A DNA stretch of 64,000 nucleotides from the NCBI GenBank assembly GCA_038239485.1, contig JBBSET010000007.1:17971-81970 (forward strand). The letters are read 5' to 3'. A program made the position numbers and the translations under genes. This DNA is from DASQEH01 sp038239485 (GTDB lineage Bacteria > Actinomycetota > Actinomycetes > Propionibacteriales > Nocardioidaceae). The notes under the pieces were generated by a model that had not been told where the DNA came from, ran no database searches, and saw only the letters and a list, made by a program, of their open reading frames with translations. Of the stretch, positions 44,609 to 55,000 are shown piece by piece (positions within the stretch are counted from its first letter, which is position 1; the number at the start of each line of letters is the position of its first letter).

Positions 44609-47262
44609 CGCGCATCTGGCTGCTCGGGCTGCTGACCCGCCGCCCGGGCCGCGTCCTCGCCGGCGCCCTCGGTATCGCGGTCGCGGTCGCACTCCTCGCC
44701 AGCCTGGGAGCCTTCTTCTCCGCAGCGCGGGCGACGATGACGCAACGTGCCGTCAACAGTGTCGCGGTCGACTGGCAGGTACAGGTCCAGCCGCACGCCA
44801 GTCCCGCGAAGGTGCTGGGCGCGGTCCGCGCGGCCTCGGGTACGGCGACAGCTCTACCCGTGGGGTTCGCCGACACCCCCAGCCTGTCCGCCACGGCGGG
44901 GGGTACGACCCAGCGCACCGGCAGCGGCTCCGTCTTAGGCCTGCCGGCGGCCTACACCTCGACGTTCCCGACCGCCATCCGCCTCCTCGTCGGCTCGTCG
45001 ACGGGCGTTCTGCTGGCCCAGCAGACGGCAGCGAACCTCCATGTCGCACCGGGCGACACCATTGCCATCGGCCGGACGGGCATGACGCCGTACCGGGTGA
45101 CGGTCGCCGGCGTCGTCGACATCCCCCAGCTCGACTCGCTCTTTCAGAAGGTCGGCGCTCCGGCCCAGAGCCAGCCGACAGCTCCCCCAGACAACATCGT
45201 CCTGCTGCCCGCCGGCGCGTTCCACCGGGCCTTCACCCCGCTCGCGAAGGCGCGGCCCGACCTCGTCACCACCCAGATCCACGTACGCCGCGACCAGGCC
45301 CTCCCGAGCGACCCCGCGGCGGCGTTCACGGCCGCTCTGACGGCCGCCAAGAACCTCGAGGTCACCACGTCCGGCGCAGGCTTGGTGGGCAACAACCTGG
45401 CCGCCGCCTTGGACTCGGCCCGCGGAGACGCGCTGTACTCGCAGATCCTCTTTCTCTTCCTCGGTGTCCCAGGAACGGTCTTGGCGGCCGGCCTCTCGGC
45501 TGCTGTCACGGTCGCCGGCACCGCCCGCCGCCGGCGCGAGCAGTCCCTGCTGCGAGCCCGTGGCGCATCTCGGGCCCAGCTCCTGACCCTCGTGAACGCC
45601 GAAGCCGCCGTGACAGGTGGGGTCGGAAGCACCCTCGGGCTCGTCGCCGCCCTGGTCATCGGCCGGCTCAGCTTCGGCTCGGCCAGCTTCGGAGCCTCGA
45701 CGACCACAGCGGTCGTCTGGACGGCGGCCTGCTTCGTCATCGGACTGCTGATCGCGGCCGCCGTGATGGTGCTGCCGGCCCGACGGGATCTGCGCGACGT
45801 CACGGTGACCCAGCAGATGGCCACCGTCGGCCGCCCACAGACGCCGGGCTGGATGCGGTACGGCCTGGACTTCATCCTGCTGGCCTGCTCGCTGGCGGTG
45901 TTCTGGTCGACGAGTCGCTCGACCTACACCTTGGTACTGGCGCCGGAGGGCGTTCCGGCGATATCGGTCGACTACTGGGCCTTCGCCGGCCCGGCGCTGC
46001 TGTGGCTCGCCTTGGGGCTGCTGGTGTGGCGGGTGTCGACGCTCGCTCTGGGTCGGGGTCGCCCGGTCATCGCCCGAGTGCTGGCGCCGGCCGTCGGCAA
46101 CCTCGCTCCCGTCGTGGCGTCGGCGATGAGCCTGCAACGCCGGGTCATCACCCGGTCAGCCGTCCTGGTGGGACTCGCCCTGTGCTTCGCGGTCTCCACT
46201 GCGACGTTCAACGCGACCTACAAGCAGCAGGCGGAGATCGACGCACAGCTCACGAACGGGGCAGACGTCACCGTCACCGAGTCACCAGGAGCCTCGGTGC
46301 CTCCGAGTGCGGCCGCGAGCATCTCGGCCGTCTCAGGGGTCAACGCGGTCGAGCCGGTGCAGCATCGGTTCGCCTACGTCGGAGCCGACCTGCAGGACCT
46401 CTACGGGATCACGCCGTCCATCACCCGTGCGACGTCGCTGCAGGACTCCTACTTCCAGGGGGCCTCTGCCGCCACCGAGATGGCGCGGCTTGCCGCTCGC
46501 CCGGATGCGATCCTGGTCAGCGCCGAGACAGTGAACGACTACCAGCTCGTGCTGGGCGACCAGCTCAACCTTCGGCTGCAGGACACCGGCACCCAGCGAT
46601 ACACCAACGTCACGTTCCACTACGCCGGTATCGTGAACGAGTTCCCGACCGCCCCCAAGGACAGCTTCCTGGTGGCCAACGCCTCCTACGTCGCGTCCCA
46701 GACCGGCAGCAAGGCGGTCGGCGCCTTCCTTGTCAGCACCGGCGGGACGAACGCACCCTCCGTTGCGGCCGCCATCACCAAGGCCGTAGGGACGTCCGCA
46801 CAGGTCACCACGATCAACGACTCGCGCAGCCTCGTCGGCTCGAGCCTCACCTCGGTCGACCTTTCCGGCCTGACCAGGCTCGAGCTGGGGTTCGCCCTCG
46901 TCATCGTCGCGGCGGCCGGTGGACTGATGACGGCAGTCGGCCTGACCGGACGGCGTCGCACGCTGGCCGTCGCTGTCGCTCTGCGCGCCACCAGGCGGCA
47001 GCTGGGCAGCTTCAGCCTGGGTGAGTCGACGTTCGTCGCGGTGATGGGACTGGTGTCCGGCGCCGTCGCCGGCTGGGGGCTCAGCCACATGCTCGTCAAG
47101 GTGCTCACAGGCGTCTTCGACCCGCCGCCGAGCTCACTGGCATACCCCTGGGTCTACCTGACCGTGGTCGCGGTCAGCTCGGTGGTCGCCATCGCCACCG
47201 CCGCGAAGCTGGCCAACCGAGCCGCTCGCCTTCATGCGCGCACCGACCTGCGTGAGCTGTGA
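44605..47262 (+). CDS. FtsX-like ABC permease (duplicated core)
   Basis: 885 residues. An N-terminal membrane helix (15-40), a large extracytoplasmic domain (45-285), a group of three helices near 288-400, another helix pair near 440-490, a second extracytoplasmic domain (540-735) and a final FtsX-type group (765-870) with RRTLAVAVALRATRRQLG. This duplicated layout is typical of actinobacterial peptide or lipid exporters acting with MacB/LolD-type ATPases. It is usually coupled to two-component systems that sense antimicrobial peptides, which fits this cluster. Confidence 0.87.
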   Translation: MTRIWLLGLLTRRPGRVLAGALGIAVAVALLASLGAFFSAARATMTQRAVNSVAVDWQVQVQPHASPAKVLGAVRAASGTATALPVGFADTPSLSATAGGTTQRTGSGSVLGLPAAYTSTFPTAIRLLVGSSTGVLLAQQTAANLHVAPGDTIAIGRTGMTPYRVTVAGVVDIPQLDSLFQKVGAPAQSQPTAPPDNIVLLPAGAFHRAFTPLAKARPDLVTTQIHVRRDQALPSDPAAAFTAALTAAKNLEVTTSGAGLVGNNLAAALDSARGDALYSQILFLFLGVPGTVLAAGLSAAVTVAGTARRRREQSLLRARGASRAQLLTLVNAEAAVTGGVGSTLGLVAALVIGRLSFGSASFGASTTTAVVWTAACFVIGLLIAAAVMVLPARRDLRDVTVTQQMATVGRPQTPGWMRYGLDFILLACSLAVFWSTSRSTYTLVLAPEGVPAISVDYWAFAGPALLWLALGLLVWRVSTLALGRGRPVIARVLAPAVGNLAPVVASAMSLQRRVITRSAVLVGLALCFAVSTATFNATYKQQAEIDAQLTNGADVTVTESPGASVPPSAAASISAVSGVNAVEPVQHRFAYVGADLQDLYGITPSITRATSLQDSYFQGASAATEMARLAARPDAILVSAETVNDYQLVLGDQLNLRLQDTGTQRYTNVTFHYAGIVNEFPTAPKDSFLVANASYVASQTGSKAVGAFLVSTGGTNAPSVAAAITKAVGTSAQVTTINDSRSLVGSSLTSVDLSGLTRLELGFALVIVAAAGGLMTAVGLTGRRRTLAVAVALRATRRQLGSFSLGESTFVAVMGLVSGAVAGWGLSHMLVKVLTGVFDPPPSSLAYPWVYLTVVAVSSVVAIATAAKLANRAARLHARTDLREL

Positions 47263-47292
47263 CCGGAGCCCGACGGTTCGTAGGCTGGGACT

Positions 47293-48027
47293 GTGTCGGC
47301 CCTGTTGCTCGTCGAAGATGACCAGACGATGGGCCCGTTGCTGGCGTCGGCTCTGACCGCGAACGGGCACCAGGTCAGCTGGCAGCGAACCGGCGCCAGC
47401 GCGCTGACCCATGCGGTCTCGCAGCCGTTCGACCTCGCCCTTCTCGATCTGGGGCTGCCCGATCTGGACGGGATCGAGCTCTGCCGCAAGCTGAAGCAGC
47501 TCCAGCCACAGTGTCTGATCGTCATCTTGACCGCCAAGAAGGAGGAGATGGACGTCATCGTCGGCCTCGAGTCCGGCGCCGACGACTACCTGACGAAGCC
47601 CTTCCGTCTGACCGAGCTGCTCGCGCGGGTTCGTGCCCATCTGCGACGGGCCGCCGTGGCCGGCTCGGGCGCTGACACCGCACCACCCTTCGAGAGTGGC
47701 GACCTCTGGCTCGACGTGACGGCCCGTCGATGCTGCGTGGCCGGGACCGAGGTCGCACTGCGCCCCAAGGAGTTCGACCTGCTTGCACGGATGGCGGCCG
47801 AGCCGGGCCGGGCGGTGAGTCGCGAGACATTGATGTCGGACGTCTGGGACGAGCACTGGTTCGGCTCGACCAAGACCCTCGACGTCCACATGGCCGCGCT
47901 GCGGCGCCGGCTCCTCGACGCGGCCAGCGCCGTCGGCGCGACCCGGCTGCCGACGATCACCACGCTTCGCGGCCACGGATACCGGATGGACGGGGCCGAC
48001 TCTGAGATCGAACCAGACGACGAGTGA
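47293..48027 (+). CDS. OmpR-family response regulator
   Basis: 244 residues. Receiver domain with acidic pocket VEDD, phosphoacceptor Asp in LALLDLGLPDLDGIEL, Thr in ILTAKK and Lys in YLTKPFR. C-terminal winged helix (LRPKEFDLLARMAAEPGRAVSRETLMSDVW, TLDVHMAALRRRL, LRGHGYRM). GTG start, 30 bases after the permease gene. The probable partner kinase is at 41037; the pair brackets the transporter. Confidence 0.92.
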   Translation: MSALLLVEDDQTMGPLLASALTANGHQVSWQRTGASALTHAVSQPFDLALLDLGLPDLDGIELCRKLKQLQPQCLIVILTAKKEEMDVIVGLESGADDYLTKPFRLTELLARVRAHLRRAAVAGSGADTAPPFESGDLWLDVTARRCCVAGTEVALRPKEFDLLARMAAEPGRAVSRETLMSDVWDEHWFGSTKTLDVHMAALRRRLLDAASAVGATRLPTITTLRGHGYRMDGADSEIEPDDE

Positions 48028-48182
48028 CCAGAGCACGGCCGAAGGGTCGTGACGTGGCGGTGGCAGCATGTTCGGGTGCTGGGTGCGCCCCGTTTGCCTG
48101 GGTGTCGTCTGGAGTTTCCCCGGCGGTGCTGGGCTGAGGTTCGCGGCGGGCCAAGGCAGACCAGTCGCGGGGAGGAGACATC

Positions 48183-49922
48183 ATGCGCAGGACACCGTTA
48201 GGCCGAAGGACGTACCGCGGCGTCGCCGCGCTGGGTACAGCAACGCTGCTCACTGTCGCAGCTGTCGCGAGTACCGGGTCGGCCACGGCGACAGCCATGG
48301 CGCCGCGCGCACGTCACGGGACCGGGACCTATCAGCACGTCCTGCTGCTGTCCGTGGACGGCATGCACCAGTCCGACCTGCGCTGGTACGTCGCGCGGCA
48401 CCCTCACTCCGCGCTGGCGGCTCTGGTCCACTCGGGCACCGAGTTCACCCGCGCCCGGACACCGTTCCCGAGCGACTCCTTCCCCGGCCTCGTCGCTCAG
48501 GTCACTGGCGGGAACCCGAAGACGACGGGAATCTTCTACGACGTCTCGTACAACCACCGGCTGCTCGACCCGACAGCCAGCGCGCGGGCGGTGCCGACCC
48601 GGGCAGAGTGTGCGAAGGCGACACCCGGCGCCAACGTCGCCTTCGACGAGGCCCTCGACAGGAACCCCGATCGCCTCGACGCCGGTCAGGGTCTTGCGCA
48701 CCCGCGCGCCGACATCCTGCACCTGACGCGCCACCCCCAGCACCTGATCGATCCCACGAAGCTGCCGATCAACCCGGTGACGTGCACCCGCGTGTACCCG
48801 CACCAGTACCTGCGCGTCAACACCATCTTCGACGTCGCTCGCCACCATGGGCTGCGCACGGCCTGGTCGGACAAGCATCCCGCGTACGAGATCCTCGACG
48901 GCCGCTCAGGGAACGCCGTGCAGGATCTCTTCACCCCCGAGATCAACAGCCTCGCCGACAAGCAGGGCGACGACTGGACCTCCGTGAACTCCCTCACCCA
49001 GCGCTACGACCACATCAAGGTCAAGGCGGTGCTGAACGAGATCGCCGGCTACGACCACAGCGGGACCACCCGCCTCGGCACGCCGGCCATCTTCGGCATG
49101 AACTTCCAGTCCGTCTCGACCGCCGAGAAGCTGCCGACCTCCGACGGCCGCCTCGGGGGCTACCTCCACAACGGCACCATTCCGTCTCCAGTGCTCCGCA
49201 GCTCCCTGAGCTTCGTGGACTCCCAGATCGGCGCGATGGTCCGGTCCCTGAAGCACCACGGCAAGTACCGCGACACCGCGATCATCGTCTCGAGCAAGCA
49301 CGGCCAGTCGCCGCGCCAGCGCGCCGCGCTGACCAGGATCGACGACTCGGCCATCGTCGACCAGCTCAACAGCGCCTGGCAGCAGGCGCACCCAGCAGCG
49401 GTCCAGCCGTTGGTGGCCGCGTCGCTCAACGACGACGGGATGCTGCTCTGGTTCAGCGACGGCGACCGTACGCCTCGCGCCGACGCGTTCGCGTCTCGAT
49501 TCCTGCTCCGATACCACGGCAACGGAACCGGTCACGACGGCAGGGCGGCTGCCACGGACGTCCGGACGCACCCGAAGGCATACACCGAAGCGGGCCTGCG
49601 GAAGGTCAAAGCCGGGGCCGCAGCAGCCCACCTGTTCGGGCTCCGGAAGCCCGGCCCTCGGGTGCCGGACCTGGTCGGGCTCGTGCAGCACGGAACCGTC
49701 TATACGGACAAGACGACCAAGATCGCCGAGCACGGCGGCAACGACCCCCAGGACCGGCACGTGCCCCTCGTGGTGGCCGCTCCAGGGGCCCGGCACGCGG
49801 TGCGGCGAGGGCGAGTGGAGACGACCCAGGTGGCACCGACCGTGTTGTCGCTGCTCGGCCTGCGTCCACGGGCGCTGAAAGCCGTTCGCACCGAGGGAAC
49901 CCGGACGCTGCACGTCGGCTAA
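48183..49922 (+). CDS. Secreted alkaline-phosphatase-superfamily phosphodiesterase (NPP-like)
   Basis: 579 residues with an N-terminal signal peptide (basic start, hydrophobic 14-35, no lipobox). Superfamily marks: LLLSVDGMHQSD (first metal Asp), nucleophile region FPSDSFPGLVAQVTGG with Ser in place of the more common Thr, AWSDKHPAYEIL, SSKHGQSP in place of the usual SDHGM, and DRHVPLVVAAPG near the end. ATG 48183 follows GGGGAGGAG. It probably releases nucleotides or phosphate from extracellular esters. It stands alone and converges with the hybrid kinase gene (5 bases). Confidence 0.85.
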   Translation: MRRTPLGRRTYRGVAALGTATLLTVAAVASTGSATATAMAPRARHGTGTYQHVLLLSVDGMHQSDLRWYVARHPHSALAALVHSGTEFTRARTPFPSDSFPGLVAQVTGGNPKTTGIFYDVSYNHRLLDPTASARAVPTRAECAKATPGANVAFDEALDRNPDRLDAGQGLAHPRADILHLTRHPQHLIDPTKLPINPVTCTRVYPHQYLRVNTIFDVARHHGLRTAWSDKHPAYEILDGRSGNAVQDLFTPEINSLADKQGDDWTSVNSLTQRYDHIKVKAVLNEIAGYDHSGTTRLGTPAIFGMNFQSVSTAEKLPTSDGRLGGYLHNGTIPSPVLRSSLSFVDSQIGAMVRSLKHHGKYRDTAIIVSSKHGQSPRQRAALTRIDDSAIVDQLNSAWQQAHPAAVQPLVAASLNDDGMLLWFSDGDRTPRADAFASRFLLRYHGNGTGHDGRAAATDVRTHPKAYTEAGLRKVKAGAAAAHLFGLRKPGPRVPDLVGLVQHGTVYTDKTTKIAEHGGNDPQDRHVPLVVAAPGARHAVRRGRVETTQVAPTVLSLLGLRPRALKAVRTEGTRTLHVG

Positions 49923-49927
49923 CGACG

Positions 49928-52009
49928 TCAGGCGGTCGCGGGGTCGAGGTCGACGCTGTGTCGTCCTCGCATCGCCTGTCGCACCACGTCGAGCAGCGCG
50001 TCCTTGCTGACCGGCTTGGAGAGGTAGTGGTCCATCGTCGCGTCGATGCAGCGCTGTTTGTCCTCGGTACGCGCGCCGGCCGTGAGGGTGATGATCGGGG
50101 TATGCCGGCTGCCCCCCTCCGCGGCCCGGATGGCGAGGGTGGCCTCATAGCCGTTGAGCTCGGGCATCTGGCAGTCCATCAAGATGGCGTCGTACGTCTG
50201 GGCGGACGCAGCTGTCACCGCCTCCTGACCGGTGAGCACCGTCTCGACCTGGTAGCCCGCGTTGGTGAGCATCGCCACCGCGACCTTCTGGTTGATCAGG
50301 TTGTCCTCGGCCAGCAGCAGCCTGCCACGCGAGGGCTCACCGGACCTCCGCGGTGCAGCCGGCGAAGGTGGCGGGGCGGCCGGATCGTATCTGGGCGCAG
50401 CCGGGGTGTCGCCGAGCGGGACACCGTCGTCGGCGCCCGGGTGGACGCGCACGGTGAACCAGAAGGTGCTGCCCTCATCCTGGCGGCTGTCGACGCCGAC
50501 ATTGCCTCCCATCAGCGCTGCCAGCTGACCGCTGATGGCCAGTCCCAGCCCCGTCCCGCCGTACTTGCGGGAGGTCGACGTGTCGGCCTGGGCGAAGGGC
50601 TCGAAGATGATGGCAAGCTTGTCCGGCGCGATCCCCACACCGGTGTCGACGACCTCGAACCGTACGACGATCTCGGAGGCGGTGTCGTGGATGGCGTTGA
50701 CCCGGACCTCGATGCCCCCTGCCTGGGTGAACTTGACCGCGTTGCCGATCAGGTTCGTCAGCACCTGGCGGATCCGGCCCGGATCTCCGCGCACGAGGGC
50801 CGGCACGGACTCGGCCACGACCGCCTTCAGCTCGAGGCCCTTGGTCTGCGCCGAGAGCTTCAGCAGGTCGACGACGTCATGGACGATGGTGAGCGGACTG
50901 AAGGCGATGTCCTGGATCTCCATCTTGCCCGTCTCGATCTTCGAGAAGTCGAGAATGTCGTTGATGACCGTGAGCAGCGCCTCCCCGGAGTTTCGCACCG
51001 TCACTGCGTAATCCCGCTGCTTCTCGTCGAGGTCGGTCTCGAGGAGCAGGTCGGTCATGCCGATCACGCCGTTCATGGGCGTCCTGATCTCATGGCTCAT
51101 ATTGGCCAGGAAGTCTGACTTGAGCCTGGACGCCTCCGTGGCCTCGTCGCGAGCCTGCGACATCGCGGCCTCAGCCTCCGCGACCGCAGTGATCTCCGCG
51201 ACCGTCCCGACCCAGCCGATGACGGTATCCGTGGAGTCCCTGATGGACCTCGATGTCACATGCACGATCTTGGTTGCCTCGCCCGGATTGTGGATCTCGA
51301 GCCGGTGGCTGAACTCCTGCTCGTCGATGGACCGCTCGGTGACGCCGACCTCCATCTCCACCCTCTGCTCGGTGTCGATGATGACGTCCCAGGGCTGGCC
51401 CGTGGCCTCGGCGCTCGTGATCCCCGTGATCTCGGCCCAACGGGGGTTCGTATACACGTACCGGTTGTGCTCGTCGGTCTGGAAGATCCCGATCGGAGCC
51501 GCCTCGGTCAGCAGTCTCAGCTGATCGGCGGAGGCCTGCACCTGGCGAGCCTTGGCGGCGAAACCCTCGGCTTTGAGAAAGAGGTTGCCGAAGACGGCGA
51601 CCTTGGCGCGCAGCTCATCTGGCTGGACGGGCGACGTGATGAAGTCGACCGCCCCTTGGGCGTACCTGTTCGTGCTCGGGATCTCGTCACTCGCATGGGC
51701 GGTGATGAAGATGATGGGCGTGGTCTCCGACTGCCGCCGCAGCCTGATCAGGGCAGCCGTCTCAAAGCCGTCCATGATCGGCATCCGCACATCGAGGAGG
51801 ATCACGGCGAAGTCCCTTTGGATGACGCAGCGGAGGCAGGCCTCACCGGAGTCCGCCTCGACGATCGTGTAGCCGAGCGGCGCCAGCACGGCCTTGAGCG
51901 CCAGCCGCTTCGCGGCGTTGTCATCCACGACCAGGACGGGAACGGCGCTGTTGTTGGTCGCCGGCTCCAACGTGAACGGCCGCCCGGTCAGACGCAGCGT
52001 TGCGGTCAT
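49928..52009 (-). CDS. Hybrid histidine kinase (REC-PAS-HisKA-HATPase-REC)
   Basis: 693 residues, no membrane helices. REC 1 at 25-145 (VPVLVVDDNAAKR, ILLDVRMPIMDG), PAS with PAC at about 175-290, phosphoacceptor His near 307 in LANMSHEIRTPMNGV, ATPase with NLIGNAVKFT, DTGVGIAPDKL and GGTGLGLAI, and REC 2 at 565-685 (LLAEDNLINQKVA, ILMDCQMPELNGYE, YLSKPVS). The ATG overlaps the stop of the larger hybrid kinase (ATGA), so the two are made together and likely exchange phosphate. Confidence 0.9.
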   Translation of the reverse strand: MTATLRLTGRPFTLEPATNNSAVPVLVVDDNAAKRLALKAVLAPLGYTIVEADSGEACLRCVIQRDFAVILLDVRMPIMDGFETAALIRLRRQSETTPIIFITAHASDEIPSTNRYAQGAVDFITSPVQPDELRAKVAVFGNLFLKAEGFAAKARQVQASADQLRLLTEAAPIGIFQTDEHNRYVYTNPRWAEITGITSAEATGQPWDVIIDTEQRVEMEVGVTERSIDEQEFSHRLEIHNPGEATKIVHVTSRSIRDSTDTVIGWVGTVAEITAVAEAEAAMSQARDEATEASRLKSDFLANMSHEIRTPMNGVIGMTDLLLETDLDEKQRDYAVTVRNSGEALLTVINDILDFSKIETGKMEIQDIAFSPLTIVHDVVDLLKLSAQTKGLELKAVVAESVPALVRGDPGRIRQVLTNLIGNAVKFTQAGGIEVRVNAIHDTASEIVVRFEVVDTGVGIAPDKLAIIFEPFAQADTSTSRKYGGTGLGLAISGQLAALMGGNVGVDSRQDEGSTFWFTVRVHPGADDGVPLGDTPAAPRYDPAAPPPSPAAPRRSGEPSRGRLLLAEDNLINQKVAVAMLTNAGYQVETVLTGQEAVTAASAQTYDAILMDCQMPELNGYEATLAIRAAEGGSRHTPIITLTAGARTEDKQRCIDATMDHYLSKPVSKDALLDVVRQAMRGRHSVDLDPATA

Positions 52010-55000
52010 GTGGCGGGCTGGTCTGTGGTCGGCAACCACGGTTGGAGACAGGCAAGGACCGCGGACGGATCGGCCGGCTTGGACAGATAGCCGTTGGCTC
52101 CGGCTTCGAGGCAGCGCTGGCGTTCGCCGACCCCGGACCTTGCCGTCACCACGACGATGGGAAGGTCCTCGAAGCGATCGATCCTGCGAATCGCTCGGAT
52201 CGTGTCATACCCATCCATCACCGGCATCATGATGTCCATCATCACGACGTCAGCGTCACCGGTCTGCTCCAGCATGGCGATGGCCTCAGCGCCGCTCTGG
52301 GCAACAACGACCGTCGCCTGCGCCCGTTCGAGAAGGGCCTGCATGGCGAAGACGTTCAGGAAGTCGTCGTCGACCACCAAGATCTTCATCCCGGACAGCT
52401 CGGCGCCTCCCAGTGCATTCGGCGCAGGTGGCCCCGTACCCGCGACGGCGGTGACCACGACCTCACTGGTGGTATGCGATGAGGCGGCCTCGATCCGGGC
52501 CGACTGGCTCGGCAACCACGGTCTGAGGACGGCCACGAGCTCGACGATGTCGACCGGCTTGGGCACGTAGTCGTTCGCGCCGGCGTCCATGCAGCGCTTG
52601 CGCTCGCCGGCCATCACCTTGCCAGTGACCGCGATCACCGTCAGGTCGGCAAACCGCTCGATCTCCCGGATCGCGCGGATCGTGTCGTACCCGTCCATCC
52701 CCGGCATCATGATGTCCATCAAGACGATGTCGATGTCGGCTGCCTGCCTCAGAGTGGCAAGTGCCTCGAGTCCGGCCGCAGCGAAGCTGACGTCGGCTCG
52801 TCCCTGCTCCAGCAGTACCTTCATGGCGAAGAGGTTGCGCGGGTCGTCGTCGACCACCAAGATCTTGACGCCGTCCAGCGACAGGTCGACACGATCACGA
52901 GCCCTGCGCCTCTCACGTTCCAGCCGAAGTCGATGGGCCTGGTCATCGGAGGCGACCAGCTCGCCACCCCCTCCCGCTGGCGGTGCCGCCACGCTCCTCA
53001 GCCCGTGGTACTGCGGGATCGCTGCAGGCCGCCCTGCCATGTCGTACTCGCGGCTGGGCCCGGTGCTCACCTGTTGCGGTCCGGCGGGTTCGGGCGGCGT
53101 AGGGAAGCGAAACGGCACCGGCAACTCGTGATCGGCGCCGCCCCGGTTTGCGGGCAGGGGGCCTGATGGCGGCGCGGTCACCGGGAGGTAGACCGTGAAC
53201 GTGCTGCCCAGGCCGGGCGTGCTGGTCACTTGGATCTCGCCGCCGAGGAGCGCGACGAGCTCACGGCTGATGGACAGCCCGAGTCCGGTCCCCCCATAGA
53301 GCCGCGAGGTGGTCCCGTCTCCCTGCACGAAGGCCTCGAAGATGCGCCGCTGCTGCTGGTCATCGATGCCGATGCCCGTGTCACTGACCGACATTGCCAC
53401 GACGGACGGGGCGGTGCTGAGCCAGGAGGCGGGCTCGCTCCAGCCATAGGTGGCGGGGCTGATCTGAGCGTTCACACCACCGTGGTCGGTGAACTTGAAC
53501 GCGTTGGACAGCAGGTTCTTCAAGATCTGGCGAAGGCGCTGGTGGTCGGTGACGATGGTGTCCGGGCTGTCGTCGGCGATGGTGATCGTGAAGCTGAGGC
53601 CCTTGCCTCGTGCCACCGGCTCGAACTCGCGCACCAAGCCGGCACGGAGCTCGCGGATGGACACGACGCTGTTGTCGGCCGTGACGGTGCCCGACTCGAC
53701 CTTGGCGAGGTCCAGGATGCTGTTGAGCAGCTCGAGCAGCTCCCGGCCGGAGGAGTGGATGACGCTCGCGTACTCAACCTGGGTCTCTGTCATGTTGTCC
53801 TCCGGGTTGTCCTCGAGCTGCTGGGCGAGGATCAGGAGGCTGTTCAGCGGGGTGCGGAGCTCATGCGACATGTTGGCGATGAACTCCGACTTGTACTTCG
53901 ACGAGACCGCCAGCTGGCTGACCTTCTCCTCGATCAAGCGTTTGGACTCCTCGACCTCGAGGTTCTTCTGCTCAGCAACCAGATTCTGGTCAGCAAGCAG
54001 GCGAGCCTGGCGGGCAAGGTCCTCGTTGGATTCTCGCAGCTCCTCCTGCTGTGAGCGCAGCTCCTCGGCCTGGGACTGGGACTGCCTCAGCAGGGTCTCG
54101 GTCAGACCGGCCGCCTGGATCGTGCTGAGGACGATCCCGACGCTCTCGGTGATCGAGTCGAGGAACGCCTGATGCGTGACGCTGAACAGCGAGAACGACG
54201 CGAGCTCGACGACTGCTAGCAGCGATCCCTCGAACAGCACCGGCAACACGATGATGTTGAGCGGGGCGGCTTCGCCAAGACCTGAGTTGATCCGCACGTA
54301 GTCGCTCGGCACATCGGTCAGCAGGATCCTCTTCTTCTCCTTGGCGCACTGGCCGACCAGGCCCTCCCCGAGCCGGAACGTCGTGGAGAGGTGCTTGCGC
54401 TCCTCGTAGCCGTATCCCGCCTGCATCTCGAGCACTCCGGCCGTGCCCAGATCGGAGGTGCTCATGGTGTAGAAGACGCCGTGCTGCGCCGACACGAGGG
54501 TGGCGAGCTCGGACAAGATCATGCTCGACACGACGGTGAGGTCGTCTTGTCCCTGCAGCATCCGGGTGAACCGCTCCCGGTTCGTCTTCAGCCAGTCCTG
54601 CTCGACATTCTGCCGCGTCGTCTCGCGCAGGTTGCGGATCATCTCGTTGAGCTTGTCCTTCAAGACGGCGACCTCGCCGCTTGCCTCCACCCGCACCTGC
54701 CTGGTCAGGTCCCCCTCGGTGACGGCGGTGGCGACCTCGGCGATGGCGCGTACCTGGTTGGTCAGGTTGGCTGCCAGCTGGTTGACGTTGTCCGTGAGGT
54801 CCTTCCAGACCCCGCCCACCTCCTTCGACTGCGCCTGCCCACCGAGCTTGCCCTCGACGCCGACCTCCCGAGCGACTCGCGTCACCTCGCCGGCGAAGGT
54901 CTTGAGCTGGTCGACCATGGCGTTGACGGTGTCCTTGAGTTCCAGGAACTCGCCCTTGACGTCGATCGAGATCTTCTTGCTCAGGTCGCCGTTGGCCACG

